Assembly (NCBI GenBank): GCA_035536995.1 | Contig: DATLNB010000023.1 | Span: 103,004 to 167,003 of the forward strand | Reading direction: 5' to 3' | From: AV80 sp035536995 | Lineage (GTDB): Bacteria; Verrucomicrobiota; Verrucomicrobiia; Chthoniobacterales; UBA10450 | Length of the DNA stretch: 64,000 nt | Shown: piece after piece, positions 32,891-41,680 of the stretch | Numbering within the stretch: the first letter of the stretch is position 1 | Layout: the number at the start of each line of letters is the position of its first letter | Translations under genes and position numbers: made by a program | Notes under the pieces: generated by a model | Told to the model about the DNA's origin: nothing | What the model saw: only the letters and a program-made list of their open reading frames with translations | Database searches by the model: none

Positions 32891-34933
32891 TCAGGAGACC
32901 GCGATTCCCTGGAGAAAGGGTGGGACCGGGCAATCCAGAGTATCCGCGATGGCGCGGAGGAGCTCCGCTTCCCGCGGCTGGATGACGCCATCGAAGGTGA
33001 CGGTCTGGGCGCAGGCCGTCAGGAGATTCTTTTTGATTTGCGGAACTGATTGGCCGAAGCGGTCGAGCGCCGCGCTCAGCCGGGTGAGGTCGCATTGGGC
33101 CGCGGGAAAAAGTTGTATCTCGGCGCGGGCGGCCCGGCCTAACGAGTCGGCGCCCTGGGCAAAGGCCAGGCTGGCCTTCGCTTCGTCGTCGGCGCCGCAG
33201 TAGGCGAGCGCCGAGAGGATAACGCCGCCGTCTTCGGCAAGCGGATGCAAATCGTAGAACTGGGTCGGCAGACGACGGTCCGGATAGAAGCGAGTGTCGA
33301 GATGCCGCATGACAATCTTTTGGAGCATGAACTCGAAGAGCGTAACTTCGTCGTCGCTCGCAATGAGCGCGTTCACCGCGGCGCGGAATTGCTCGAACTG
33401 GGGAAGGGAAAAGCGCCGCAGGGCGGGGAGTGCCATATCGATGAGGGGAATCCGCGCCTGCGCCGGCACGCCCTGGATGTCGGGCCAGACCCGAATCGTT
33501 TCCTGTTGAACCGCGTCCGAAGTTTCGCGGAGCAGTTCTTTCATCTGTTTTTCGCGGACCTCGGCATCGTCGGCGAGCAAGAACGCGCAGACCAGGGCCG
33601 CCGCGCCGAGGGGGTCGTGGACCGCGGTCTGCAATGATTCCGGGATCGCCTGGTGCAGCTCGGTTGCATAATGCAGGTGTTCCAGTCGCGGTCGGCCGAT
33701 ATCGGCCACGAACGCGTCTTGCAGGACGTTGGCAGGCGCAAGGGCAGTTACACGGGTTTGCATCTCGACGGTGGCAGGCAAGGGCGGAGGAAGGACCGCG
33801 GGTAGAGGCGGTGGCTTTCCGGAAGGTAACGGCGGAGGCTGAGAAAGAACGCGCGGCGGTGGAGGTGGTGGTGGAGCGGCTTCGACCAGCGGCGCGACTC
33901 CCGGGATCGCCGGCGGACCTGCGGTCGCTGGCTCGACCGGTAATTCCACCGCCGGAAACTCGCCCTCAAAGCTCGGATCGAGCGCGCGAATCCGTTCAAC
34001 TAAAGGCGGATGTGTGGCAAAGCTGAAAAGCCGGCTGCGGAGACCATTCGCGAAGAAGAAGTGGCTGGCTTCTTCCGCGTGGGCGGAATGGAGCTGCGAG
34101 CCATGATCGAGTCCGCCAATCTTTTTCAAGGCGCCGGCCAGCCCCAGCGGATTACGAGTAAATTGAACGGCGGACGCGTCCGCTAAAAACTCGCGTTGCC
34201 GGCTGACGGCGGCCTGGATCAACCGGCCAAAGAAAACGCCGGCCCATCCAATGACAATCAAGGCGAGTCCCAGGAGCGGCAACGGGTTCTTGCGTCCGCG
34301 GGTCTGGAGGAGGACGCGCCCGATAACAGTGAGACACAGAATACCAAAAATCAGGCCCATCAGGCGGAGGTTCAACTTCATGTCGCCATTGAGGAGATGG
34401 CTGAACTCATGGGCGATCACGCCCTGGAGCTGATCGCGCGAGAGCATCGTCATCGCCCCCCGGGTAACGCTGACGGCCGCATCACTGGCTGAATGACCAG
34501 CCGCAAATGCGTTAATGCCCGGTTCCTCATCCATCACATAAACCTGGGGAACGGGAACGCCGGACGCGATGGCCATCTCCTCGACGATGTTCAACAGCTT
34601 GCGCTCGTGGAGATCGGTTGAATTCGGGTTGACGATCCGCCCATCCAGGAGCTCGGCGACAGCTCTGCCGCCCTTGGCCAGCGATAACGTTTTGAAAACG
34701 CTTCCGAGCGTGATTACTCCGAGGGTCGAGACGGCAGAGACGAAAAACACGGTGACGTGGTCCCACGGGGTGGTTCTGACGTTTTCGCCGGTATCGCTCA
34801 GGGAGAACCCGCCAAAGATGAGCGCGACGGCGAGATAAACCGAAACGATCAGGACCCCGACCGCGATCGCGAAGTAGAAAACGAGAAAGCCGCTCTTGCG
34901 TCGGGCTTTATCCTGGCGCTCGAAGAAGTCCAC
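32891..34933 (-). CDS. M48 (HtpX-like) membrane metallopeptidase with long C-terminal extension
   Basis: A 680-residue membrane protease from a GTG start. Two membrane segments lie near 15-40 and 60-80, followed by the HtpX-type core with zinc motif HEFSH (175-179) in 'LQGVIAHEFSHLLNGDM', two more spans (192-230) and third ligand Glu in 'SRQREFLADASAVQFTRNP'. This gives a quality-control protease facing the cytoplasm. The usual family length is about 290. Here a Pro-rich linker (about 350-400, 'PPPLPSGKPPPLPAVLPPPL') leads to a helical domain ending 'TVTFDGVIQPREAELLRAIA', which resembles a TerB-type module. LemA lies just upstream, as in many bacteria. Confidence 0.9.
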   Translation of the reverse strand: MDFFERQDKARRKSGFLVFYFAIAVGVLIVSVYLAVALIFGGFSLSDTGENVRTTPWDHVTVFFVSAVSTLGVITLGSVFKTLSLAKGGRAVAELLDGRIVNPNSTDLHERKLLNIVEEMAIASGVPVPQVYVMDEEPGINAFAAGHSASDAAVSVTRGAMTMLSRDQLQGVIAHEFSHLLNGDMKLNLRLMGLIFGILCLTVIGRVLLQTRGRKNPLPLLGLALIVIGWAGVFFGRLIQAAVSRQREFLADASAVQFTRNPLGLAGALKKIGGLDHGSQLHSAHAEEASHFFFANGLRSRLFSFATHPPLVERIRALDPSFEGEFPAVELPVEPATAGPPAIPGVAPLVEAAPPPPPPPRVLSQPPPLPSGKPPPLPAVLPPPLPATVEMQTRVTALAPANVLQDAFVADIGRPRLEHLHYATELHQAIPESLQTAVHDPLGAAALVCAFLLADDAEVREKQMKELLRETSDAVQQETIRVWPDIQGVPAQARIPLIDMALPALRRFSLPQFEQFRAAVNALIASDDEVTLFEFMLQKIVMRHLDTRFYPDRRLPTQFYDLHPLAEDGGVILSALAYCGADDEAKASLAFAQGADSLGRAARAEIQLFPAAQCDLTRLSAALDRFGQSVPQIKKNLLTACAQTVTFDGVIQPREAELLRAIADTLDCPVPPFLQGIAVS

Positions 34934-34957
34934 CCGGTCGGTGAGTTGGCCGGAGGC

Positions 34958-35557
34958 CTAGAAGGAGACTTTGGGCGCTTCTTTTTCTTCCGGCTTGTCG
35001 ATCACGAAAAGCTCGGCCGGACCGAAGTTGAACGGGCCCGCAATCAGGTTAGTGGGGAAAACTTCGCGGCGAGTGTTGTAAGCCATGACTGCGTCGTTGT
35101 AAGCCTGGCGGGCGAACGAGACTTTGTTTTCAGTCGAGGTCAGCTCTTCCATCAGGCTAAGCATGGTGGTGTTGGCTTTGAGGTCCGGGTACGCTTCCGC
35201 CAGGGCGAAGAGCCGGCCCATCACGCCGGAAAGGGCGGATTCAGCGGTCGACAACTCTTTCATGGCCGAGGCGTCGCCAGGATTCTGGGCCGCTTTGGTA
35301 TTGGCTGATGCGGCGGCGTTGCGAGCGGCAATTACGGCTTCGAGAGTTCCGCGCTCGTGGGAAAGATAAGCTTTCGCCGTTTCAACCAGATTAGGAATCA
35401 GGTCGTAGCGGCGCTTCAACTGCACGTCGATCTGCGAGTAGGCGTTTTTGTAACGGTTCCGCAGCGTGACGAGGGAGTTGTAGGCCCCGATCGCGAGGAT
35501 CAGCACGAGGAAGGCGACGACCGCCAGAACACCGCACGAGATTAAGCCGACGAACAT
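34958..35557 (-). CDS. lemA: LemA family membrane protein
   Basis: A 199-residue LemA protein, anchored by one N-terminal membrane segment ('FVGLISCGVLAVVAFLVLIL') and otherwise a long helical bundle. Family blocks are 'NSLVTLRNRYKNAYSQIDVQ', 'LKRRYDLIPNLVETAKAYLS' and 'AYNDAVMAYNTRREVFPTNL'. LemA genes are very often next to an M48 peptidase gene, and here the M48 start follows 24 bp after the LemA stop. The molecular role is not settled; a partner or scaffold for the protease is a reasonable reading. Confidence 0.93.
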   Translation of the reverse strand: MFVGLISCGVLAVVAFLVLILAIGAYNSLVTLRNRYKNAYSQIDVQLKRRYDLIPNLVETAKAYLSHERGTLEAVIAARNAAASANTKAAQNPGDASAMKELSTAESALSGVMGRLFALAEAYPDLKANTTMLSLMEELTSTENKVSFARQAYNDAVMAYNTRREVFPTNLIAGPFNFGPAELFVIDKPEEKEAPKVSF

Positions 35558-35583
35558 ACGATTCCTTTCCTGAGTTGGGTCAT

Positions 35584-36054
35584 TCAGTACGTTTGCGAAA
35601 GCCGAATATCAATCTCGGATTTTAACGTGCGATGCACCGGGCATTTGCTGGCAATCCGCATAAGGGACGCGTGCTGTTCCGCGCTGAGAGGGCCGGTAAG
35701 CTCGATCTCGGCCTCGATTCGATCCACCATCCCGTTTTCGGTTTCACACTCCTCACAATCCCTGGCGTGAACCCGCGAATGGCGGAGTGAGACGGTGATA
35801 TTCTCGAGTGGAATTTCCTTGCGGCGGGCGTACATGCCGATCGTCATTGAAGTGCAGGTTCCCAGAGCGATCAGGAGATAATCGTAGGGACCCGGCCCTT
35901 CGTCTTTCCCACCAGCGCTGGCCGGCTCATCGGCGCGCAGCTCGTGGCTGCCGCTTACAACCTGCTGCAAAAATCCGTTGGCTTTGCCGCGGACAATCAC
36001 GTCCGCTGGCGCAGCCGCTGTTTCTCGATCGGAACTAGAAATCTTTGTCTCCAT
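35584..36054 (-). CDS. OsmC/Ohr-family peroxide-protection protein
   Basis: A 156-residue OsmC-family protein. The core is 'DYLLIALGTCTSMTIGMYAR', with the first redox Cys, and 'HASLMRIASKCPVHRTLKSE', with the second in KCPVHRTL. Members reduce organic hydroperoxides with a Cys pair. The CPVHRTL motif places it in the YhfA/OsmC branch rather than Ohr. The ATG at 36054 is chosen since upstream codons to 36171 are not conserved. It heads the leftward run OsmC-LemA-M48. Confidence 0.88.
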   Translation of the reverse strand: METKISSSDRETAAAPADVIVRGKANGFLQQVVSGSHELRADEPASAGGKDEGPGPYDYLLIALGTCTSMTIGMYARRKEIPLENITVSLRHSRVHARDCEECETENGMVDRIEAEIELTGPLSAEQHASLMRIASKCPVHRTLKSEIDIRLSQTY

Positions 36055-36288
36055 TGCAGGAGAGATTATGAGGAGGGGCCGGAGGCCGGAAGTGCGAATT
36101 CGCACGGACTGCCGCTCCTTTGAGCCTGCATCTCGAGCGAATGCGACGGATCGCTCGTTCCCACAGGGCAACGCAACGCAGGGCGCAAATAGTCTGAGCT
36201 TCTTCGCTCCGCTCCGAATGCAGGTGAGGGACAGTCGCGAAGCGATCCTTGCTCGACGGCGGCTAGATTTTCAAAGACGCTCGGCTTC

Positions 36289-36834
36289 ATGGGAATTCAT
36301 GCATTGCGTTCCGCTTGCGTCTGCGTCGTTTTAATCGTCGGTGGAATCGCGTTTGGCGCTGGCACCGACGAGAAGATCGTGTCGAAATACACGAGCACGG
36401 CGCGGAAAGCGGCAATCTCTTTCAAGGTGCATAAAGGCGAAGGCGGCGAAGCGGACGGCTTTGAAGGTGTCTTTGCGGGACTGGGTGGTTACCAGCTCCT
36501 GCATCTTTCCGGAGACGAGCGCAGCTGGATTAATCTTCGTTACGGCAAGGCGACCCAGGACCTTTATCTCGAAACCATGAAGTCCGCGGGCGGAACGTTT
36601 CCGAACAAGGACAACGATGTTGTCGAGTGGCGCGGGCTTGAGCGGGGCGGCCGGTTCACTCCGTACGCAATCATTTATCGAATTCGAGCCGGCAACGATG
36701 AGACGCGGCAAACCCGAACCCGGCTGATTGTGATCAAGCTCGACAAGCAAAAATCTACGGTGATCGGCCATGCCGAAGGGGCGGGCGAAGATGCGAAAGC
36801 AAAAGATATCGCGGACCGCGCGCGTCCCCGCTAG
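36289..36834 (+). CDS. Small secreted protein, function unknown
   Basis: A 181-residue exported protein with signal peptide 'SACVCVVLIVGGIAFGAG'. The mature part is mixed alpha/beta with 'YKIVSK'-like charge alternation and segments such as 'GLGGYQLLHLSGDERSWINL' and 'YAIIYRIRAGNDETRQTRTR'. I do not recognise a domain; the layout, with a short exported protein of about 150 mature residues, is common in Verrucomicrobia. It overlaps nothing and precedes the DinB gene by 10 bp. Confidence 0.7.
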   Translation: MGIHALRSACVCVVLIVGGIAFGAGTDEKIVSKYTSTARKAAISFKVHKGEGGEADGFEGVFAGLGGYQLLHLSGDERSWINLRYGKATQDLYLETMKSAGGTFPNKDNDVVEWRGLERGGRFTPYAIIYRIRAGNDETRQTRTRLIVIKLDKQKSTVIGHAEGAGEDAKAKDIADRARPR

Positions 36835-36844
36835 GATCGCGTTC

Positions 36845-37504
36845 ATGAAAGCACTCTTCTGTTTCCTGCTTCCGTTGCTGGCCCTGGCCTCATCTCTTCC
36901 TGCCCAAACCTCGCCGGCATCCAGCGCCGCTCCGAGTTCAGCGGCGGCGTCCAGCACGCTGACGAAGGAAGAACGCGATCGCGTGATCGATTATCTGAAA
37001 CAGACCCAGAAGGAATTCCAGGCCGCGACCCAGGGTCTTTCTGAAGGGCAATGGAAGTTCAAGGCCGCGCCTGATAAGTGGTCCATCGCGGAAACAGCGG
37101 AGCATATCGCCGTCACCGAGGAAATGATCTGGAACCTGGTTTCGGACAAGATCATGAAGTCCCCGCCGGCGCCGGAGAAACGGGCCGAAGTGAAAGGCAA
37201 AGAGGAGACGATCCTGAAAGTCATTCCGGACCGTTCGCGGAAAGCACAGGCGCCAGAGCAGCTGCGTCCCACCGGGCGATGGGCGAACCAAAGCGCGCTG
37301 GTGAAAGATTTCGATGCGATCCGGGCCAAGGAGATCGCCTTTGCCACGGAGACGAAAGAGGATCTGCGCAGCCATTTCGGCGACCATCCGTTCCTCAAGA
37401 CCATGGACGCCTACCAGTGGCTCCTCTTCAACGGCGCCCATTGCAAGCGGCACACCGCGCAGATCTTGGAAGTGAAAGCGGATCCAAATTATCCGAAAAG
37501 CTGA
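36845..37504 (+). CDS. Exported DinB-family protein
   Basis: A 219-residue DinB-like four-helix protein. From the ATG at 36845 there is a clear signal peptide ('KALFCFLLPLLALASSLPAQ'), then an Ala/Ser-rich linker and the DinB fold: 'DYLKQTQKEFQAATQGLSEG', 'WSIAETAEHIAVTEEMIWNL' with the first metal His, and 'WLLFNGAHCKRHTAQILEVK' with two more His. The three-His metal site is complete. DinB proteins include thiol S-transferases and proteins of unknown role. The exported form is less common. Confidence 0.88.
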   Translation: MKALFCFLLPLLALASSLPAQTSPASSAAPSSAAASSTLTKEERDRVIDYLKQTQKEFQAATQGLSEGQWKFKAAPDKWSIAETAEHIAVTEEMIWNLVSDKIMKSPPAPEKRAEVKGKEETILKVIPDRSRKAQAPEQLRPTGRWANQSALVKDFDAIRAKEIAFATETKEDLRSHFGDHPFLKTMDAYQWLLFNGAHCKRHTAQILEVKADPNYPKS

Positions 37505-37529
37505 GCTGACAGCTGGCGCGGAACTCGGG

Positions 37530-38204
37530 ATGAACAAGACGCTTCCTTCGATTGTCGAGCGCGCCCGGATCGAGGCGCCGGCCGCGACTCCGCAGGCTCT
37601 GACGTGGCACGGCGACGAGCTCTGGATGGGTTCTCGCGATTTGCGGCGGATTTACCGAATGGAGAAGGACTCTTTGAAGCTCCTGGAAGAATTCGAAGCG
37701 CCTGGGATCCCTTGGGCGGCCGCCTCTGTGGGTGACGCTGTCTGGTTTACCCTCGGGGAAGGGGAGGAAGACGATCGCTACCTTAGACGTTACCAGCCGG
37801 GGCGCGGTTTTTCGGACGAGAAACGGATAGCCTGCCCTGAATTTACTGGTTCTTACCTTAGCTTCGACGGGAAAGACCTGTATCTAAGCCAGTGGTACAA
37901 GCATCGAATCCTGAAGCTCAGTCCGCGGGGCGAGATCGAACGCGAGATAGCAGTAGGCGCTGAGATCAGCGGTCATGTTTTCGTGGACGGCGTGATTTAC
38001 GTCCTCTACGGCACCGAACAAAACGGCGGTGATTGGCGGTTGGCGCGACTGGACCCGGGCGAAGAGAAGTCTGTCGTTGAAGAGCTGGCGACGGTTCCTT
38101 TCCAATGTCGCTCGCTGGCGTTCGATGGCCGTTCTCTCTGGACGAACCACCGGGAAGCGGATCGCATCGTTTGTTTCGACCTGCCGCGGAACGGCACTGG
38201 GTAG
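37530..38204 (+). CDS. Beta-propeller protein, SMP-30/glutamine-cyclotransferase-like
   Basis: A 224-residue cytoplasmic protein made of short beta repeats, for example 'PQALTWHGDELWMGSRDLRR', 'GSYLSFDGKDLYLSQWYKHR' and 'CRSLAFDGRSLWTNHREADR'. The aromatic-rich strand pattern is that of a five- or six-bladed propeller. Specific activity cannot be assigned. Its TAG is followed at once by the ATG of the AraC-type gene, so the two are likely expressed together, and the propeller could sense or process the regulator's effector. Confidence 0.75.
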   Translation: MNKTLPSIVERARIEAPAATPQALTWHGDELWMGSRDLRRIYRMEKDSLKLLEEFEAPGIPWAAASVGDAVWFTLGEGEEDDRYLRRYQPGRGFSDEKRIACPEFTGSYLSFDGKDLYLSQWYKHRILKLSPRGEIEREIAVGAEISGHVFVDGVIYVLYGTEQNGGDWRLARLDPGEEKSVVEELATVPFQCRSLAFDGRSLWTNHREADRIVCFDLPRNGTG

Positions 38205-38984
38205 ATGGCCGGTGGCCGCCGAAAAGAAGAGCGGACCGCGGCGCTGGGCGGGGTAAAGCGGCGGGAAACGAAAATATCTTCCGACGGTGCTTACACTTTT
38301 CGGGATGAGTTACGAATCGAAGGGGAGCTGAGCACGACCGTGCTTACCGGGACCGCGTGGCTCCTGGAACACTTCGAACTCGCATCGGGCCGGGTCAGCT
38401 TTTCAAGCGGCGATACGGTGGTCGAGGCCGCCACGAACGACTTTTGGGTTTTCTATCCGCCGTTCACCATCTCGCGCCCCCGCTTCGTCGGCCTGCGGGG
38501 CACAGTCCGCGGAATCGCAGGCAGGGAGGGCGTTCCGGAAAAATTCGAAAGGGCGCCGATTCTCTTCGAGGCCCCGCTCTCGATGGCCGAACAGAGCGTC
38601 GCGAATATCCTGGCACGCGCGTCGAATATCCGGACGATCGAGGCGAATCCACGTGCCTCCTCGTTGTCAATGAAAGCGAGGAAGCTAATTGCGGAAGCGC
38701 ACGCGAACGATCCGTCGATCGCGCGGATCGCAACGCGGCTTCGCGTCAGCAACGCGCATCTATCGCGTCAGTTTCGGCGCGATTATGGAATCAGCCCGCG
38801 GGAATATCTGCATCAGGTGCGCATTGCCGATGTTCCGTTGCGGCTCGCCCGAGGAGAAAGCATCGCGGACGTTGCCTCCAGCGCCGGGTATGGCGACCTG
38901 AGCCGGTTCTACAAGCAATTCAATAAAGCCACCGACGCTTCGCCGGGCCGGTGCAGGAAACTCCTCGCTCCCAGAAAAGGTTAA
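38205..38984 (+). CDS. AraC-family transcriptional regulator
   Basis: A 259-residue regulator. The C-terminal 100 residues carry two helix-turn-helix motifs: 'SIARIATRLRVSNAHLSRQF' and 'SIADVASSAGYGDLSRFYKQ', with 'DYGISPREYLHQVRIADVPL' between. The N-terminal half is a beta-rich region ('LAWLLEHF'-like, then 'FWVFYPPFTISRPRFVGLRG') that probably binds an effector. The ATG directly follows the propeller stop with no gap. Targets are unknown; divergent or local genes are candidates. Confidence 0.88.
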   Translation: MAGGRRKEERTAALGGVKRRETKISSDGAYTFRDELRIEGELSTTVLTGTAWLLEHFELASGRVSFSSGDTVVEAATNDFWVFYPPFTISRPRFVGLRGTVRGIAGREGVPEKFERAPILFEAPLSMAEQSVANILARASNIRTIEANPRASSLSMKARKLIAEAHANDPSIARIATRLRVSNAHLSRQFRRDYGISPREYLHQVRIADVPLRLARGESIADVASSAGYGDLSRFYKQFNKATDASPGRCRKLLAPRKG

Positions 38985-39046
38985 GCGCGAATCAGATCAA
39001 AAAGCGCCAAGACGGCGGCGCACCTGCCGAAGTAGCATTTCTCATT

Positions 39047-39604
39047 ATGAGAAAGGTCACATTCGGCGGGGCTTCGAGCCTGGATAACTATTTTGCGCGG
39101 AAAGACCACGGGATGGATTGGCTGATGTGGTCGGACGAAGCGGGCGAAATCATGGGCGAGTTTTGGAAGAACGTGGACACGGTCGTGATGGGGCGAAAGA
39201 CGTACGAGATCGGTTTGAAGATGACCGAGGGGAAAGAGAACCCGTACGGCGAAACGAAGTGCTACGTCTTTTCGCGGACGCTCAGGCCCGGAGTTGCCAA
39301 GGGCGGCGCGGCGATCGTTGCGACCGACGCGGTCGCGTTCGTTCGCAAGCTGAAGCGGCAAGCCGGAAAAGATATTTGCGTGATGGGCGGCGGCGAGCTG
39401 GCGCATTCCCTCCTCGAGGGCGGCGTGCTCGACGAGATCGGGTTCAATATTCATCCGATCCTGCTCGGCTCAGGCGTCCCGCTGTTTCACGAAATGAAAC
39501 GCGACATCAAACTCGAGCTTCTCGATTGCCGGCGCTTCAAGAACGGATGCGTTTACGTTCTTTACCGTGTGAAACGGGCGCGAGCAAAGCGAGCTGCGAA
39601 GTAA
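39047..39604 (+). CDS. RibD C-terminal/dihydrofolate-reductase-like protein
   Basis: A 185-residue reductase-fold protein of the YwjB/RibD-C group. It opens 'RKVTFGGASSLDNYFARKDH', has 'VDTVVMGRKTYEIGLKM' and 'ICVMGGGELAHSLLEGGVLD', where the GGG loop binds NADPH, and ends 'LLGSGVPLFHEMKRDIKLEL'. These stand-alone proteins are not part of riboflavin synthesis operons and their substrates are unknown. The ATG at 39047 starts the fold; upstream in-frame codons overlap the AraC gene. Confidence 0.9.
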   Translation: MRKVTFGGASSLDNYFARKDHGMDWLMWSDEAGEIMGEFWKNVDTVVMGRKTYEIGLKMTEGKENPYGETKCYVFSRTLRPGVAKGGAAIVATDAVAFVRKLKRQAGKDICVMGGGELAHSLLEGGVLDEIGFNIHPILLGSGVPLFHEMKRDIKLELLDCRRFKNGCVYVLYRVKRARAKRAAK

Positions 39605-39639
39605 GGCCGCGCCGCGCTGGAGATTCGATTCTCTGGCAT

Positions 39640-40200
39640 ATGGAACTTGCAACCCTGAAAGACCTTTACGTTCACGAGCTGAAAGACCTTTACAGCGCGG
39701 AGAGCCAGCTCATCAAAGCCCTTCCGAAATTGGCGAAAGCGGCGAAGAACCGGCAGTTGTCCGCTGCGTTCAATCAGCATCTCGAGCAGACAAAACGCCA
39801 CGCCAAACGGCTTGAGCAAATCCTGAAAAGCCAGGGTGAATCCACTCGCGGTCCAAAGTGCGAAGGGATGGAAGGCCTCATCGCGGAGGGCGACAAGATG
39901 GCCAAGGAAGACGCCGAAGACGAAGTGCGCGATGCGGGCCTGATCGCGGCGGCCCAGCGAGTCGAGCATTATGAGATTGCCGGCTATGGCTGCGCCCGGA
40001 CCTATGCGCAGTTGTTAGGCGACAAGGCTGGCGCCCGGTCGCTGGATACGACGATCAACGAGGAAGGCGCGACGGACAAAAAGCTGACGAAGCTGGCGAG
40101 GTCGGTGATCAACCTGAAGGCGAAAAAATTAAAGGAACCCGCGAAGCCGAAGGGTGTAACCGGAGCCCTCAAAGGATTGGTTAAGAAGGTCACCGGATAG
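39640..40200 (+). CDS. DUF892 (YciE/YciF) ferritin-like protein
   Basis: A 186-residue four-helix ferritin-like protein. Opening 'LKDLYVHELKDLYSAESQLI' and later 'QHLEQTKRHAKRLEQILKSQ' and 'AAAQRVEHYEIAGYGCARTY' supply the Glu and His residues of a di-iron site. The C-terminus is basic ('KLKEPAKPKGVTGALKGLVK'). Members are stress-induced and may store iron or oxidise it. The ATG at 39640 begins exactly at the family start; the longer frame to 39118 is an overlap with the previous gene. Confidence 0.92.
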   Translation: MELATLKDLYVHELKDLYSAESQLIKALPKLAKAAKNRQLSAAFNQHLEQTKRHAKRLEQILKSQGESTRGPKCEGMEGLIAEGDKMAKEDAEDEVRDAGLIAAAQRVEHYEIAGYGCARTYAQLLGDKAGARSLDTTINEEGATDKKLTKLARSVINLKAKKLKEPAKPKGVTGALKGLVKKVTG

Positions 40201-40267
40201 CGTTCAGACGTTCGCCCCTGTCGTCAGCACTCCCTGGAGTGAGTCGGGTGGCGGGACGCCTTTGTTT

Positions 40268-40324
40268 GTCATCCTGAGCCTGTCGAAGGATCACCGAATA
40301 TTTCTGCGCTTCGCTCAGGATGAC
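40268..40324. repeat. Inverted repeat of the GTCATCCTGAGC family
   Basis: Perfect 12-base arms, GTCATCCTGAGC (40268-40279) and GCTCAGGATGAC (40313-40324), with 'CTGTCGAAGGATCACC' and 'CTGCGCTTC' between. It lies between convergent genes and could fold in RNA as a terminator-like stem, but no T-run follows. Confidence 0.8.
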
Positions 40325-40358
40325 ATTCGATAGACGAATGGACAGTCGAGCGGTGTTA

Positions 40359-41081
40359 TCAGCGCTGCTCGGAATGGGTTTGGACGAGCTGGATCGCGTC
40401 GCGAAACTTTAGCGGATCGGCAATCGTCGGGAACGACTCGGACGACCCGCCGGTCCCGCGGATCTCGACGGTGCCAAAGTTGAAGAGGCGCCCGAGCATG
40501 CTCTGGAAGACTGCTACGGATTCGATCTTTGAGATGAACATTTCAAAGGTGTGCCGCTGGATGAAGCCGACCTTGATCAGGACCCGGCGGTCGGTGATGA
40601 CGAGCTCGCTGGTTTTCACCGTGACGGCCGCTGAAAGAAGGATTCCGATCGGGATGAGAAGGAGGAGCCATCCCCAGTACATGTCCTTCCAGGCCGCAAG
40701 CATGGCAATCGGGACAATGACAACCAGCGAAAGGGCGGCGCCCGTGATGGAACCGGCCAGCGCCATCCAGTGAATGGTGGTGTGATGCAGCGGCCGCTCG
40801 TTAGGCTGAAGGGTCGTTGTGGTGTAGGACCCGAGCGATTTCGGATCAATCGGGGCCGATGACGCGGGCGGCGGCGGCGGTGGTGGTATCGCGACGGGAG
40901 CAGCAGGCGGCGCCGGCGGCGGCCCGAAAGGCGGTAGCGAGGCAAGCGGGATCCAGTCGCTGCTGCCGTCAGCCCTGGCCAGGTCAGAGAGTTGAATCGT
41001 CCCGCTCGCCAGCCGGCTGCGCACCTCCGGTTCGGCGTACGGCCCGAGCTCGCGGCCATCGTGGCGAATCATGAATTCCAT
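40359..41081 (-). CDS. Membrane protein with GYF_2 and bacterial PH domains
   Basis: A 240-residue protein. Residues 1-50 are a GYF_2 (DUF4339) domain, 'FMIRHDGRELGPYAEPEVRS' with 'ADGSSDWIPLASLPPF'. A Pro-rich linker follows. From about 95 on come two membrane segments ('LAGSITGAALSLVVIVPIAM' and 'WGWLLLLIPIGILLSAAVTV') and a bPH_2 domain with 'SELVITDRRVLIKVGFIQRH' and 'KIESVAVFQSMLGRLFNFGT'. GYF_2 is thought to bind Pro-rich peptides and PH-like domains help membrane proteins assemble. Function is unknown. Confidence 0.85.
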   Translation of the reverse strand: MEFMIRHDGRELGPYAEPEVRSRLASGTIQLSDLARADGSSDWIPLASLPPFGPPPAPPAAPVAIPPPPPPPASSAPIDPKSLGSYTTTTLQPNERPLHHTTIHWMALAGSITGAALSLVVIVPIAMLAAWKDMYWGWLLLLIPIGILLSAAVTVKTSELVITDRRVLIKVGFIQRHTFEMFISKIESVAVFQSMLGRLFNFGTVEIRGTGGSSESFPTIADPLKFRDAIQLVQTHSEQR

Positions 41082-41191
41082 CGGCAGTTTGAGATAGCCG
41101 CGCCCATCATGATGTAAAGGGAACCGCTAATCCGGCTGGCAGCTCGGGGGCGCTTGACTCTGCACCACCGAGCGCTCTTGTGAACCGCGTC

Positions 41192-41665
41192 ATGAGAACG
41201 GCACGAACGTTTTGCTCAGTTTCACTTGCCCTGAATCTGTTTGCCCTTTTCGCGGGAACGGGTTGCACAAAAAACGTCGAGGACGCGGTCGTCATGGAGA
41301 AAGAGTACATCGCGCCGGCTGAGCCCTCCCCAACGCCCCCGCCGGCAGCGCCAAACGCATCGGAGACGCCCCAGTCCGAGGCGACGCCCAGTCCCGGACC
41401 GGTCCAAACCGACCTCGCCCCCGACGAGGTCGCCGTGGACAGCTACGTGATGAAGAAAGACGTGCGCGGGACCGGTAAAGATCCGCGCGCTCAGACCCGC
41501 GAACAGTGGCTCATCAAGGTCGAGCTGGCCCGGGATGGCAGCCGGTTCACGGTTAGAACGGACCGTGCGCACTTTCTGAAATTTAAACCGGGCGACCGGA
41601 TCAGGGTGAGCTACAAGCAGGGCAACTATACGGGCACAGTCTGGAGTGCCAGTATCGAAGACTAG
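41192..41665 (+). CDS. Predicted lipoprotein
   Basis: A 157-residue protein with a lipoprotein signal: 'RTARTFCSVSLALNLFALFA' followed by GTGC, where the Cys would be lipidated. A Pro/Ala/Thr-rich linker (about 35-75) leads to a beta domain, 'QWLIKVELARDGSRFTVRTD' and 'FKPGDRIRVSYKQGNYTGTV', resembling an OB or SH3-like barrel. A GTG at 41180 is an alternative start. Not recognised further. Confidence 0.75.
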   Translation: MRTARTFCSVSLALNLFALFAGTGCTKNVEDAVVMEKEYIAPAEPSPTPPPAAPNASETPQSEATPSPGPVQTDLAPDEVAVDSYVMKKDVRGTGKDPRAQTREQWLIKVELARDGSRFTVRTDRAHFLKFKPGDRIRVSYKQGNYTGTVWSASIED

Positions 41666-41680
41666 GGTCGGGCCGATTCG

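Noticed and set aside
32652..33095. Upstream extension of the MOSC gene to 33095
   Set aside because: The extra residues overlap the M48 gene end and lack order; the ATG at 32651 starts the domain.
39118..39639. Long upstream extension of the DUF892 gene
   Set aside because: It overlaps the RibD-C-type gene in another frame and adds an Arg-rich stretch. The ATG at 39640 begins exactly at the family N-terminus.
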